From Symsagittifera roscoffensis (Eukaryota > Xenacoelomorpha > Acoela > Convolutidae), in contig NC_087065.1 in NCBI RefSeq assembly GCF_963678635.1, forward strand, positions 16,916,458 to 16,980,457: a stretch of DNA of 64,000 bases. Direction: 5' to 3'. Made by a program: the position numbers and the translations under genes. Each line of letters starts with the position of its first letter. Positions within the stretch are counted from its first letter, which is position 1. Of the stretch, positions 10,680 to 22,531 are shown piece after piece. The notes beneath the pieces are model-generated. The model made no database searches. It had not been told where the DNA came from and saw only the letters and a list, made by a program, of their open reading frames with translations.

Positions 10680-13600
10680 CGTTGAAGGTCGCCCTCGTAC
10701 CGAAAAGCACTACCAGAGTTTTCTTTGTACCATTTAAGTCCAGAAAGTCTGCTTCAGTTACCAGTGCATCGGGGTCTCTTCTAGTTCAACATTGTGCCTT
10801 ATTGCTCAAACTTTCATTTTTTCCTTGCCTGCGAATATCGAGCTAATTAAATCATCATCATGTTTTAGTAAATATGTTAATGCTGTCAAATTTCATGTTT
10901 TAGAAAATATGTTAATGCTGTCAAATGGCGGAAACTTTGATGTTTTCTTCTGGTTCAGTTTTGCTCAAAATTGACAACTGCTCATCTATTCTCTGCTCTT
11001 TGATTTGAAGTTTCATATTTTGCTCTTTTTTCATAGTCGCGCTAAGCCTTGATTGACTTTAATTTTTGCACCTGCTACTGTTTTTTCATTAGTGATTGCA
11101 AAATTTTGCTGCTCGGTTGCCTAATGTTCCTCTGTTTAGCCTTCGAGCAGTTTTTTTTTTGCTTCTATACCTCTCTTTGTTAGTTTTTTAACAGATGTTG
11201 TGCTCAACTGTGTTTTTCTGGCACATGGGTACATATCAGTGGGGTTAGCCATAATTCATTCTTCTAGCTCATTTTTCAATTATTTGATTTTTTTTCAACA
11301 TGTGACTACTTTCGCCCGTTTTAGATAAAAAGGATGCTAAAAAAATGCAAATCAACGCTTGAAGTTATTAGAAAAACGACCTCACAAATATTTTGTATAA
11401 GAAACTTGAATTGTTGTTTGCTGTATTTCCTCAAGTTTCAGTGGTCCTCAGTGTTGCTCTATTTAGCTTCTGAGTACGTTTATGTTCGCCTTCCGTAACA
11501 TTTTTTCAAATTTGGAAGAAATTTTTATTGTTTATACCCACGTTTCAATTTAACTGCATTACGAGGCCAAACTGTGCACTGGATAGGAGCACAATTTTGT
11601 GTCTGTATGTTCCTAGATTCCAGAGACAAGTCTTTAATCATGTGAAAATTTTGTCGGAACGATCAAAGGAAAGTAAAGAACAAAAGAAAAACAAAGGGAG
11701 CGTCCTTGTTGCGACATCTGCTTACAATGCACAAAAGGCACAGTTTGGCCTCGTAATGTGGCACATGGGCAAAGATCAAAGAAGTGAGCTAGAGGGCCAA
11801 TCTTCCTTTTTTTAAAAGTACATACGCTTCATTTTTCCCAGTCCTAGAGAAAAACAGAGCCAAAGTCTGGCCTGGAAAAACCTGCAGTTTTTTACAAACA
11901 ATCGTGCAACGAATCATCAATTGCTCCATTTAGCTTCTTTTAGCATTTTTATTCAGTTTTCTGATTTTTTATATCAAGAAAATCGGCGCAATTTAAGTGC
12001 CATTTTTGAACGTTTTTAGAGGAAAAAGTACAGACTCATGATCTCCAATAAAAATGTGCAGTTTTTGGGAAAAATAATTTGAAAATAATTTTCATAGATA
12101 CTTTGTTAGAAGAACACTTAATGGATTCTGGAGTGATTTCTCAAATTTCGGTGCTTAATTTTGCCCTGCTTAGATCCTGAGTTCTTTTTTGTTCTCTTCT
12201 TTACCTATCCATTTGAATCGTTTTAAAACGTTTTTTGTTCTGTAGTTTTTCTGGCATATGGTTGCAGGTCAGGGGGCCGAGTTGTCGGGCCGATCTTCTG
12301 AAATACTTTGTTTTTTATCTCTCAAACTCAAAAAGGGACCAAACGGCGTCCGTCAATTTTCAGCAGAATTAAATTGTAACAGCAGAGCTAAGTATTGCCA
12401 ATGAGAACGCGTAAATTGCCCAAAAAATAGTTTTCAAATTGTTTTCAACGGTTTTAAAAGCACTGAATGGTTGTTTGGTAATTTTTCTCATGTTTTGGTT
12501 TTGACTGATGTTCTGTTTAGCTACTGAATTATTTTTTCTGCTTCCGAATCATTTTTAGCAAAATTTTCGATGGTTTATTTTTGCTTGTGTCACTTTTTCT
12601 GGCATATAGGTGCTTGTAAGAGGGCTGAAATGTTGCGCCAATATTCTGGACTTTTTCAATTTAAGTTATAAGAATTTTTGTACTCGCATTTCAATTTTTT
12701 TGACGTATGGTACAAGTTTGAGGGCTGAGCCATTGAACCACCCTATTGGCCCTATTGCTAATTTTGTTCCTATTTAAAGAAAAACAGAGCTCTGAGTTGG
12801 CTGATGAACGCTTGTAATTTTTAATAAACATTCAAGAAACAAAAAAATTTATATTCAATTTGTTTTTGACATTGACTGGTTTTTTGGTGCTCTTTTTAGA
12901 ACAGTTTGAGAGAACAGTCTGAGTACGTTTATGTTCGCCTTCCGTAACATTTTTTCAAATTTTGAAGGTTTGTTTATTGTTTATACCCACGTTTCACTTT
13001 AACTGGCACATGGACAAAGATCAGAGAAGTGAGCTAGAGGGCCAATCTCCTGTTTTTTTTTAATTTTTGAAAAGTACCATTGTACTTGTGGTTTTTAGGG
13101 ACATTTAAAAATATTGTTTAATATTTTTCTGAGACTTTAGTTGCTAGTGTTGCAGTGTTAAATTTCTGAAAATTGAATTGTTTTGTTGCTGAACTTGTGT
13201 TTTTGCATTTTTGGCTGATGTTCTGTTTAGCTACTGAATTTTTTTCTGCTTCCGAACCATTTTTAGCAAAGTTTTTGATGGTTTATTTTTGCTGGTGTCC
13301 TTTTTTCTGGCATATAGGTGCTTGCAAGAGGGCTGAGACGTTGCGCCAGTATTCTGGACTTTTTTCAATTACAGTTTTAAGATTTTTTGTACTCGCATTT
13401 CATTTTTTTTGACGTGCGGTACAAGTTAAAAGGCTGAGCTATTGAACCAGCATATTGGCCCTATTGCTATTTTTGTTCCTACTTAGAGAAAAACAGAGCT
13501 ATGAGTTGGCCGATGAACGCCTGTAATTTTTAATAAACATTCAAGAAAAAAATATATATTTTTATTCAATTTGTTTTTGGCATTGGTTTTTTGGTCTACT

Positions 13601-16560
13601 TTTTAGAACAGTTTGAAAGATTTTTTTGCTTTTTGGATTTTTTTTCAGTTTTACTGAGATATGCGTACACAAAAAACGCCTATTAAAAAACAGAGCTAAG
13701 ATATGGCCAATGAATGCTTATAAACGTTATATATTTTTCATACAAGCAAAATTGAGTGGATATTTGGCGTGCATTCTGGAGTTTCAATGATTTTTGTTGC
13801 TCTTTTATGTTTCTTAATATTATCTTTTTCATATTCTGGGCCTATTATTTGTTTTTATTTTTGGAAATTTTTTTTCGTAATATGCAGTCAACAGCAAAAG
13901 AAAAAAGTTCAGATGGTTGACCCAGAGAACCGACTTTTTGGCCCTTCTGATTTTGGTTTGCATCTTTCAAAAATTAATTGCGAAAGCCAATACCATGCTT
14001 TTCCAGAAACTCAATGCTTACTCATAACGACATTTTCAGTATTTTCAAACGTTCTTTATGGAAAAAGTTTTGATTTTCGAAAACACGAAAAAAAATTATG
14101 CGTCTTTACTTATTCAATGCATTTATTCAATCAAATGATCTAGGCAGCGTATCAAAAGCTCTAATAAATTATATTATTTACAGACGAAACTTTTTTTTCC
14201 AGTTTTAAACAGTATATCTTCTGACTTGTGCCGGGATTTCAAATTTGAATAAATTATCAAAACACTGAAGGCCACCCTCGTACCAAAAACGCTACCAGAA
14301 TTTTCTGCGTGCCGTTTATGTCCAGAAAGTCGGATTCAGTCACCAAACATTTTGGTTTGTCCTCTAGCATCGCATTGTGCCTTAGTGCTCAAAGTTTCAG
14401 TTTTTTTCTGGCCTATGAATTTTGTTTTAGTGAATATATTAATGCTGTCAATGCTCAGCACAATTTTACTGCTAATAATTGTTTATCCATAAAATTTTCC
14501 GGCCCTAAATATCATCAAGATGCACTTCATGGCGGAGGCTTTGATCTTTTCTTCTAGTTCCGTTTCGTTCAAAAATGACGCCTGCTCATCAAATCTCTGC
14601 TCTTCGATTCAAAGTTTCAAGTTTTACTCCGTTTTCATAGTCGTACGTCTTGATTGACTTCAGTTTTTGCATTTGCTTTGGCTTTTTTCATAATGGATTG
14701 CAAAAAATTGCTGCTCCAGCGTTGCCTAAAATTGCTCTGTTTAGTTTCCAGCAGTTGTTTTTGCTTCTAGGTTCTCTGTTTTAGCAGATTTAGTTGTGGT
14801 CAATTGCTAATTTTCTAGCACATGAATGCAAATCAGTCGGTTTAGCCAAAAATCAATCTTTTTTCTTTTTTTTTGACTTTTTTCGAAACTGCTAAGCGTG
14901 TGAGTAGTTTTGCGCCGTCTTAAATAAAAACAATGCTAAAAATAAAGTGCAACTCACCACATTTAACTCTTAGGGATACGAATTCCTATGAAATATGTAT
15001 AAAGAAACTTCAATTGTTTGAGTTGTTGTTTTCAGTATTATCTCAAGTTTCAGTTTTGCTTGGTGTTGCTCTAATTAGATTCTGAGTACTTTTATTTTCT
15101 GCTTCTGTACCAATATTTTTAAACTCTTGAAAAGTTTTTTCATTCAAAGCCATTTGTCCCTTTTACTGGAACATATGCAGAGATCAGAAGACTGAGCCAT
15201 AGGAACAATCCTCTGGTTTTCTTGAAATTTTTTCTGAGAGAAAAACAAAGCCAAGTTCTGAAGAAAAATTTGCGATATTTGCCAAATTTTATACAAAAAA
15301 AAAACGAGTGAAAAGAACACTGATTTTTTTGGTCTACTTTGGGAAATTGCAGTGGTGCTTAATGTTGCTTTAGTAAGCTTATTTTAGCTCCATAGTTCTT
15401 TTTTTTTATCTGCTCCTCCCACTATCTCTAAGACTTTTTTGACCGTGATCGAGTTAAAATTTCTGGCAAATAGGTACAGGTCAGACAGCTGAACTATTAA
15501 ACCCTTGTTCTGATAATTTTTTACATCTGGAAAAATGGCTCAATTTGTGCGTCATTTTGAGCATTTCTAGTGGATAAAATACAAAGTCATGATCTCCAAT
15601 GAAGAACATGGACGTTTTTTAGGGAAATTTAAAAAATTTTAATCATAGATACTTTGTTAGAAGAACACTGAATGGTTTCTGGTGTAATTTCTCAAATTTC
15701 AGTCCATAATGTTGCCATGTTTTCCCGAATATATTTTTTGTTCCCCTTCTGGGCCTATTCATTTGAATACATTTTTGTTCTGTCAGTTATTCTGACATAT
15801 GGTTGCAGGTCAGAGGGCTAAAATGTCGGGCCACTTTTTTTTGTTTTTCAAAGTGAAAAGAGACCGATAAGCGTGCGTCAGTTTTCAGCGGAATCAAATT
15901 GAAACAGAGTTGAGTATTGCCAATGAAAACGCGTAAATTGGATAAATTTTAGTTTTCAAAGATATCTTGTTTAAAAAGCACTGAATGATTGTTTGGCGAG
16001 TTCTCTCAAGTCATGTTATGTTTAGCTACTGAGTTTTTTGTTATGCTCTCGAAATTCTTTGTAGCAATTTTTTGAGTTTTTTTAGTTTTGGCACTTGCTC
16101 CAGCATATGCGTGCTTGTCAGAGGGCTGTGTTTTTGAGCCAATATTCTGGACTTTTTTTAATTGAAAATTTAAAACGTTTTTTTTTGTGCTCCGATATTA
16201 ACTTTTTCTGCAGTGAGGTACAAGTTAGAAGGCTTAGCTTTTGAAAGAGCCTTCTGGCCCTTTCTTATACACACGTAATTCTCTGTTCCTACTTTGTCAA
16301 AAACATAGCTATGTGTTGGCTGAGGAACGCTTGTATTTTTTAGTAAGAACTCAACAATTAAAGAAAAATTGCCTGGTTGTTTGGTGTACTTTCTGTAATT
16401 TTCAGTAATTTTGTTGCTCTTTTTAGCTTCTGTGTAGCTTTTTTCCGCTTCTGGACTTATATTTTAAAAAATTTTAAGAGTGCAAACTTTTTATCAAAAC
16501 AATCTAGGCAACATATCAGTGCTCTAAAAAATCTTGATATTTTTTAGACGAAAATTGAAT
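10680..16560 (+). repeat. Degenerate tandem repeat field with ~3.57-kb higher-order period
   Basis: Three word blocks recur in fixed order about every 300-500 bp: (i) aaaaacagagctaag..ggccaatgaa, (ii) ttgctctgtttagcttctgag..ttttgcttc, (iii) ctggcatatgggtgcaggtcagagggctgag followed by ccaat..tctgga. Block iii is seen near 11216, 11755, 12245, 12597, 13310, 14820, 15462, 15790 and 16100. At larger scale the stretch from 10680 (ggtcgccctcgtaccgaaaa) is repeated from about 14262 (ggccaccctcgtaccaaaaa), and the one near 12025 (cagactcatgatctccaat) from about 15580, giving a period close to 3.55-3.58 kb. A local ~690-bp duplication (about 12490-12910 and 13190-13630) and a near-identical segment at 11470-11560 / 12915-13000 suggest later exchange. 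Frames inside are short and look like chance. Confidence 0.7.
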
Positions 16561-16833
16561 AATATAGTTTTTTAATTTTTATAAAAGCATCTGTTTTGAA
16601 TTGTGTCGAGAATTCACAATCTTGTGAATTCTCTTCACAATCATGTGAAGTCCTTCTCTTCATAATCTTGTGAAGTCCTGGTTACTCTTTTTAGCTTTTG
16701 TGTAGCTTTTTTCCGCTTTTGGACATATATTTAAAAAAAGTTCAAATGTGCAAACTATTTATCAAAACAATCTAGGCAACATATCAGTGCTCTAAAAAAT
16801 TGTGATATTTTTTAGACAAAAATTGAATAATAT
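16411..16833 (+). repeat. Tandem duplication holding the element A insertion site
   Basis: 16411-16566 and 16679-16833 are near-duplicates (shared words gtgtagcttttttccgctt, tctaggcaacatatcagtgc, attgaataatat). The second copy is cut by element A and resumes at 54596 with aaaagcatctgttttgaattgtgt, which parallels 16583-16606. Between the copies, 16605-16678 holds three short palindromic units of the type TCACAATCTTGTGAA. Confidence 0.75.
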
Positions 16834-17243
16834 TGGAACCTGATCTAAACTACATTTTATGATTGGATAAATTAGATATTTTACCAATGTAAAGTATTTA
16901 ATATTAACCAATCATGATCCATCTGACTAACAATCCACTTATTTGTAAGTGCTGAAATTACTTGTAATTTCAGCACCAGAGATATTTGAATTTAACTTAG
17001 AAATTAGTTGAACTCTCCCGAGTACTTCAGCAGCCGCAATAAACCAGTATACCCTAGATCTATTGAGCCTAGCAGAGACTAGTTAAACAACCTGAGACTA
17101 GATAGTATAAGAGTAAGATTAGGATTGGTATTAGACTAAGAAGTTGCACGAATCTATCCGGCCGAAAATAAGATAGCGTGACGAGCAGACGGTGTACCCT
17201 ATCCGAAATTACTCTATGAGTTATACACATCGGTCATAACTCA
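16834..17243 (+). repeat. Element A 5' LTR
   Basis: A 410-bp terminal repeat, TG...CA bounded. It carries an inverted CCAAT (16862-16866), two CCAAT boxes (16883 and 16908), an AT-rich tatttaatatt that could serve as a TATA element, a perfect 13-bp-arm palindrome (16949-16976), and an AATAAA polyadenylation signal at 17038-17043. U3/R/U5 borders are inferred only. Confidence 0.93.
16949..16976 (+). promoter_or_regulatory. Perfect 28-nt palindrome in LTR
   Basis: Arms GTGCTGAAATTAC and GTAATTTCAGCAC are separated by TT. The same palindrome is in the LTRs at 23083, 41511 and 54186; the older C copy has one mismatch (attccagcac). It may be a binding site for a dimeric factor or an RNA hairpin. 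Its function is inferred. Confidence 0.7.
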
Positions 17244-17245
17244 TC

Positions 17246-17263
17246 TGGTGCGACCATAAGTCT
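17246..17263 (+). promoter_or_regulatory. tRNA primer-binding site
   Basis: TGGTGCGACCATAAGTCT starts 2 nt after the LTR. Its reverse complement ends in CCA, as needed to pair with a tRNA 3' end. The match continues a little further (cgaac), consistent with the T-loop of a tRNA. Which tRNA is used was not determined. Confidence 0.75.
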
Positions 17264-17330
17264 CGAACAAGACCTTAATAGCTTAGAATTAACCAATAAT
17301 AGATTAGAATTTAGACAAAACATTAACAAA

Positions 17331-17426
17331 ATGTTATACGACGATAATTTAATCGAAATGTCTCTACGACTCAATAGATCAGAGCCAATATTCCGAACAA
17401 TAACAGAACTACCCGGAATTGGATAA
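17331..17426 (+). CDS. Leader uORF of element A, truncated
   Basis: 31 codons from ATG to TAA. The same frame in element B stays open for 77 codons (41190-41423, minus) because that copy lacks the stop. The peptide is charged and Arg-rich beyond the point where A stops. It lies ~70 nt after the primer site. It may be a translation-controlling uORF or the first exon of spliced mRNAs. Nothing similar is recognised. Confidence 0.35.
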   Translation: MLYDDNLIEMSLRLNRSEPIFRTITELPGIG

Positions 17427-17891
17427 AGACCTCGAACCAGAGACGACATACGACAAAGTAGAAACTTACCATATAGTTATATGATAGTTCGGCAAAAGCC
17501 AACACAAACTTTTGTATTTAGAATACTACTAGCAATGAATTTAGATTTTCATTTGCAAACATAAAATCTTGAAGTCAATCTTCAAAATCATTTCAGGCGC
17601 TAAAACAAAATTATTAATATGCAATAACGATTGATAAAAAGATCTCAGATCGTTTTCCTAAATTCTGCAGTAACATACAAAACATGTTTGAAAAATATTT
17701 ATTGAAAAATCAAAATAAAAATTAGTAGCATGACAATAAATAGTGAGTAATCATAAATCATCCTGTTGTTCCAGCTTCATCACCTAAACATAACAACATT
17801 CATAAGCTCACTAATATCATAAAAACACTAAATATTTTCTTTACACAAATTTAAATCATTTTAAACTTAAATTCACTTAAATTTAAAATCA

Positions 17892-17976
17892 GATCATCAA
17901 GGCTCATCCTTGGATCTTAAATTATTTTCTATTTGATTAAATTTAAAACTTGATCATCAAGGCCTATCCTTGGATC
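17892..17976 (+). repeat. Two tandem hairpins, 60-bp period, in the leader
   Basis: GATC-at-CAAGG-loop-CCTTG-GATC occurs at 17892-17916 (loop ctcat) and again at 17952-17976 (loop cctat), exactly 60 bp apart, each preceded by aaatttaaaa-like sequence. The same pair is in element B (minus, about 40778-40862). The position between primer site and gag suits a packaging or dimerisation signal. That role is inferred. Confidence 0.6.
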
Positions 17977-18010
17977 AAAAAGAACAATTTTGTTCTCCCC
18001 CACCCACTTA

Positions 18011-18390
18011 GCTAGTGTCTAACGACCTCAAACGTCGATTCACTATCCAACCCTTTCTAAAAACCCAGGACTAACAGAAATTTTTGAACAAAACTAATCA
18101 TTCAAATTAGGATAAACAGTGAAGAACTTCGCTTACTCATCCTTCACTTGATCCCCCCTCTTACCAGACCCAGGATAAATCTTAGACTTAGTAAGTTTAA
18201 AATAGTATCTAACGAACTACTCGCGTTCTAATTATACCTGAACCTTGTGGATCGATTTACTATTCTCCAACCCTTGAACACAATCACTACCCTTAAGTAA
18301 GATTAAGTAAGTTAACACCTTAGCTTATACTAGCCACGAGAAAGTATAAAATCATTCTTCGGAATCGATATACTTTTCTCTCCAACCCTG
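18011..18390 (+). repeat. Three related stem-loop modules in the leader
   Basis: Three imperfect modules each have a stem closed by TAGTN/NACTA-type or AAGTATA/TATACTT arms, then a tcgat-containing strand, then tccaaccct: about 18011-18055, 18200-18275 and 18336-18390. The first has an inner CGAC-ctcaaac-GTCG hairpin. Such repeated structure fits an IRES or encapsidation region. Element B carries the same set (minus, about 40365-40745). Confidence 0.5.
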
Positions 18391-18493
18391 AACAAATACA
18401 CCCAGGTTAGGCTAACCAAAAAATCGTAAGGACTAACAGTCTAAGAAAATAGAAATCATTTAACAACCCTTTGCATCCGTCATCCTAAACCTT

Positions 18494-18961
18494 ATGTCAT
18501 TTAAAAACCTAGGAAATAAACAAACAATCGTTTTACACAATTGTGAAATAGATAACAAAAAATACGACCTTGTAATCACACCTCATACACAAACAGTTGG
18601 ATACATTAGAACAAAACGACAAACACTAAAAAGAAAAATAATAACTAAACAAAGACAAATAACACGAAAAAGATTTTCAAAAAACCGAAACGCATTTTCA
18701 GAATCAGAAACCAGCAGTTTAGACGAACTTTATAAATTAAAAGAATCTATAGATAAAAATTGCCCCATTCACGATCAATTATATTTTTCCGACTCAGAAA
18801 CAACTTCAAATTCATCAAAAAGAGGAAAAAGAAGAATAAAAAAGCAATATAAACACAAACCAGTTTACTTATACAATTGGAATCAACCAATTAGACACAT
18901 TGATAATTACATATTAACAGTCATCAAACGAAAAAATGAGCTCAACGCACACCCCAGGTGA
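18494..18961 (+). CDS. ORF1: basic 155-aa protein upstream of gag
   Basis: An intact 155-codon frame starting at the first ATG after the structured leader. Residues ~35-65 are strongly basic (KRQTLKRKIITKQRQITRKR), as is a second patch near residues 113-122 (KRGKRRIKKQ); between them is an acidic, Ser-rich stretch. It could enter the nucleus or bind RNA, but no known domain is recognised. Its last 26 nt overlap the start of gag in another frame, so gag may be reached by leaky scanning or re-initiation. The copy in element B has the same protein sequence. Extra genes upstream of gag are uncommon in Ty3-type elements. The function is unknown; a regulatory or nucleic-acid-binding role is inferred from composition. 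Confidence 0.65.
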   Translation: MSFKNLGNKQTIVLHNCEIDNKKYDLVITPHTQTVGYIRTKRQTLKRKIITKQRQITRKRFSKNRNAFSESETSSLDELYKLKESIDKNCPIHDQLYFSDSETTSNSSKRGKRRIKKQYKHKPVYLYNWNQPIRHIDNYILTVIKRKNELNAHPR

Positions 18962-20338
18962 AGAAAGTCCAGATGATGATGATATCTTCCCCTTCATTGT
19001 AGATGCAACCACTGATAGAGGACAGCATATATTTTGCAAAAATTTACTCTTAAATTTGTTTGAACCCGGAATCAGTCCATGTAAAACATAGTTCCCAGAT
19101 GTAAAGATCAAAAGACAAATCATCGATCACTATCTGAAAGATATATGTAACTTAACACAACAATACGGAATCTACTCCATAGAATTCAGCTCACCAAACC
19201 AGAATCACAGCAAATATGTAATTCAAACAGACGACCTTGATTTAGAATTTTCAAAAGTATTCTCAGAATATATAAAAAGCATACAATATCATAACTCACA
19301 AAGAGCAAACTCCATATTCACCAATGAAGTTTTTGCAATAATATATAGTTATATCTCGATATTAGAAAACGAAATCCCAATCCCAAATGTCTCACCGACA
19401 GAAACATCTAAACACATAAGAGTACGACATGAAATCACACTACTCTCTAGTTTTCTAAATATAATTCAAGAAAATTTCACTAAAGATGAAGTTTCACAAC
19501 ATACAAAACACGACTTACAAAAAATTCTGGCATGGTTTATAATAGATTATTTCACACATAATATAGATTTAATTTCACATGCAAGAAAAAATTTTAGACC
19601 TCAAAACTCAAACGATGATACTGCCATCACAGAACAATCAGACTATGTTTGGGACCCCGAATGGTCTCATTATGCATTCATAAATATCCCACAATCAATC
19701 TCCAGTCAAGCAATAAGTACAATATCTTATGTAAGAGATTATGTAAGAGTAATACCATTAACCATTGATGCAACACCATTAAACTATAATACATTTTTAC
19801 CTGATATGCAAAATAATAGTTTAAACTCCACAGTCATACACAATGAAAACCTCAATGGAACTAGGAATCTCACTCAACAAGATATCCAGACATCATCACA
19901 CTTCATAAATGAAGAAATCGTACACACAACAACTACACAACAAAGCATTTCACCGATACGTCCAAACTTAACAACACCAAGAAATACAAACCCTTCACAA
20001 ACACAGGTAACCTTACAATCAACCGTTAAACCTTCGGTTGCCCCAAAATATTCACACATGTATTATCAAACATACAGACCCATGACAATACCGTCAAAAA
20101 CACGTAAAACGTTCACTAGAAACAATTTTGCAGAAATTATAATTACATACATCCATCAAAAACAAATTATCCCCCACGAAAAAATTTTAATAATTATACA
20201 AGATCTCGAAACTGGGATAACCCAATAGCACAAACTAATTCAGTAAATTTTCAAACAAATTTACATCCTTCACAGGATCGTAGTGAAAACTATCCATTTT
20301 TTCAACAAAATAAAAATAAAAAACAAACATCTTATCAA
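18936..20338 (+). pseudogene. gag: Element A gag, N-terminal half (broken)
   Basis: Begins MSSTHTPGEESPDDDD. A TAG at 19089-19091 interrupts it where element B reads Glu (a G-to-T change), and a 4-bp deletion near 20135 shifts the frame, ending the frame at 20228. Residues ~15-290 are predicted mostly helical and match no domain I know. The last ~150 residues are rich in Thr, Asn, Gln and Pro. Without the deletion this frame runs directly into the capsid-like half that follows at 20339, so the parental Gag was very large (over 1,000 residues). Such a long N-terminal extension is unusual; it may be a matrix-like domain. Confidence 0.65.
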
Positions 20339-22531
20339 ATGGATTACTTATCCTCAGATGATGATTATTTACAACCAGATATATTTGCACCATATAATCA
20401 AGAATATCGTGGACAAGGAGTACAGAAACCACATACAAATCATAGAATTTTTTCTCCACAACCGATAGATACACAAAATCAACAACCAATTCAGCAACAA
20501 AACCCAATTAATACACAATATTTTCAACCAATTCAGCAACAAAACCCAATGATCACACACTCGTATCAACCGACACAAATGCAAAATGAAATACCACTCC
20601 CATATTATCTTCAACAACACGAAATAACAAGAAATCAACTTTCAAATTTTTCTCAAATGCCAAATGCAGCAGAATCATTACAAATGACAATGAATCCATA
20701 CCTTATGGGTGGATCATCAATAACATCAAATAAACCTTTAATGGTATTCACAGGAACAGACCCTGAACATTCTGTAGAAGACTATTTAAATGCAGTAACA
20801 GCAAATTTGATTTTAAATTTAGGACCTGAACCAATTAATACGCCACTACATCAAAACTGGATACATCGACGCACAGCGTTGATACAAACAACTTTAGACG
20901 GCGCAGCCCAAAAATGGTTTTCAGTATTGCCTCTAGAAATAAAATCAAATTGGAAAAGGTTTACACAAGAATTTTCAAAAATGTTTGACTCAGAAAGAAA
21001 CAAACAACAACAAAGAGTTTTATGTAATGAAATTCGCAGATTACCAAATGAAACCATCAAGCAATTAGCAGTACGCATCGAAACACTAGTTCGAAAAGCA
21101 TATTCATTAAATACACATGACTATAAAAACACAAAGATGACAGAAATCCTAATGATGACCTTAACACCGCAATTAAGGAAAATAGCAATAAAAAAGAGAG
21201 CATCCCACCCTTCTTCAATTCGAGAACCCGATTTAGATTTTCGAAAACTAGTAGACAAACTAGAACAAGCAGAAATCACAATGAAACTCGAAAAAACAGA
21301 AAATCTGAAATTACAATATGTTAACCGAATTGAAACAAATTCCACAAATATCAACAATATACAGGAATCAGATACAAACCTCGTTGAAAAAATCACTGAA
21401 ATACTCAATATTTATGAAAAACACCCAAACTTTAAAGGCAAACCATCTTTCAAAAAATGGTGTAATTATTGCCGACGATACGGACATAGTATTTCTGAAT
21501 GTAGACAAAAACAGCAAGACAATCAAAATAAACCTCAAAAATATAAAGAACCAAATAAATCATTCTATCAATACATGAAAAAAGATCAAAATCTACCGAA
21601 CAAAAATGTGTACAGCAACAACAGTTCAGGAAAACCACTCCCGAACAATATAAATTATACAAGAAATCAATCACCACATAACTCAAGTTATAGAGGAAGA
21701 TCGCCACAACGAAGAAATACACAAAATTCGTCACAAAATCACTACAATAGACCAAATAGTAGAAATAACTACTCCAGATCTAATTCAAACACAACACAAT
21801 TTGTTTCTAGATCTAATTCCCAATCAAGAAATAGATACTATCCAAACAATCAGTCACGAAACTCATCATATAATAGAAATAGAAACTATTCCAATAATCG
21901 AAATAGAAGCTATTCCAACAACCGAAATCAGTATTATCCAAACAATCGATCAAGAAATAACTCATATAATAGATCAAACGGTAATTATCAAAATAGATCA
22001 TGAAATAATTCACAAAATCGACATTCAAGTTATAATAATCGTTATAGAAATTATTCCCAATCACCACACCGGAATAATAATCACTATAATAATTCTAATA
22101 ACCGCCACAGAAGCAGTACACCTAAACATCAAAGACATATTAATCAAGTACAGTCAAATCCAGAAACAACATCAGACCCTCCAGGTATTGATGACACAGT
22201 AAATGATACGTTACAACTCAATCAAATAAACTGTGGATCATCAGACTCAGAAAAAGAAACAGAAAACACTATCTCCATCAATATGATAGCAGTCGAAAAT
22301 GACTATGAACCTGTCATATATGAACAACCATTTTCATCACACATATATGAAAATCAATCAGAACTCCTTCGCAATTATTATATTGAACCCATCCATTCCA
22401 CACCAACGACGCAAGAAACTAATGCAGTTAACACTACAAATCAACCCAATGAGAATGACAAAACAAAATGCTTGAATACAAATCACATCTATCAAAATAT
22501 ACAAAAAGAACAACCCAAAGAAAAAATTTAG
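20339..22531 (+). pseudogene. gag: Element A gag, capsid/nucleocapsid half (broken)
   Basis: The frame from 20339 contains a Gln/Asn/Pro-rich start (with QPIQQQNPI repeats), then a Retrotrans_gag-like capsid core at ~residues 130-300 (FTGTDPEHSVEDYL, GAAQKWFSVLP), a coiled-coil-prone helix, one CCHC zinc knuckle (CNYCRRYGHSISEC, ~residues 375-388) and a long Arg/Asn/Ser/Tyr-rich tail that would bind RNA. Two nonsense codons interrupt it: TGA at 22001-22003, where B has CGA, and TAG at 22529-22531, where B has TGG. The frame otherwise leads on into the protease without a break. Confidence 0.85.

Noticed and set aside
11528-14143. 80-124-codon frames in the degenerate repeat field
   Set aside because: Phe/Leu/Ser-rich low-complexity reading of T-rich repeats, not kept between monomers.
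18931-18937. A AAA AAT heptamer at the ORF1-gag overlap as a -1 frameshift site
   Set aside because: A -1 slip leads at once to TGA; gag lies in the +1 frame, so initiation at its own ATG is more likely.
20235-21755. Minus-strand frames of 75-101 codons opposite gag
   Set aside because: Shadows of an A-rich sense gene; rich in Phe, Leu, Tyr and Cys as expected for the antisense of Asn/Gln/Lys codons.
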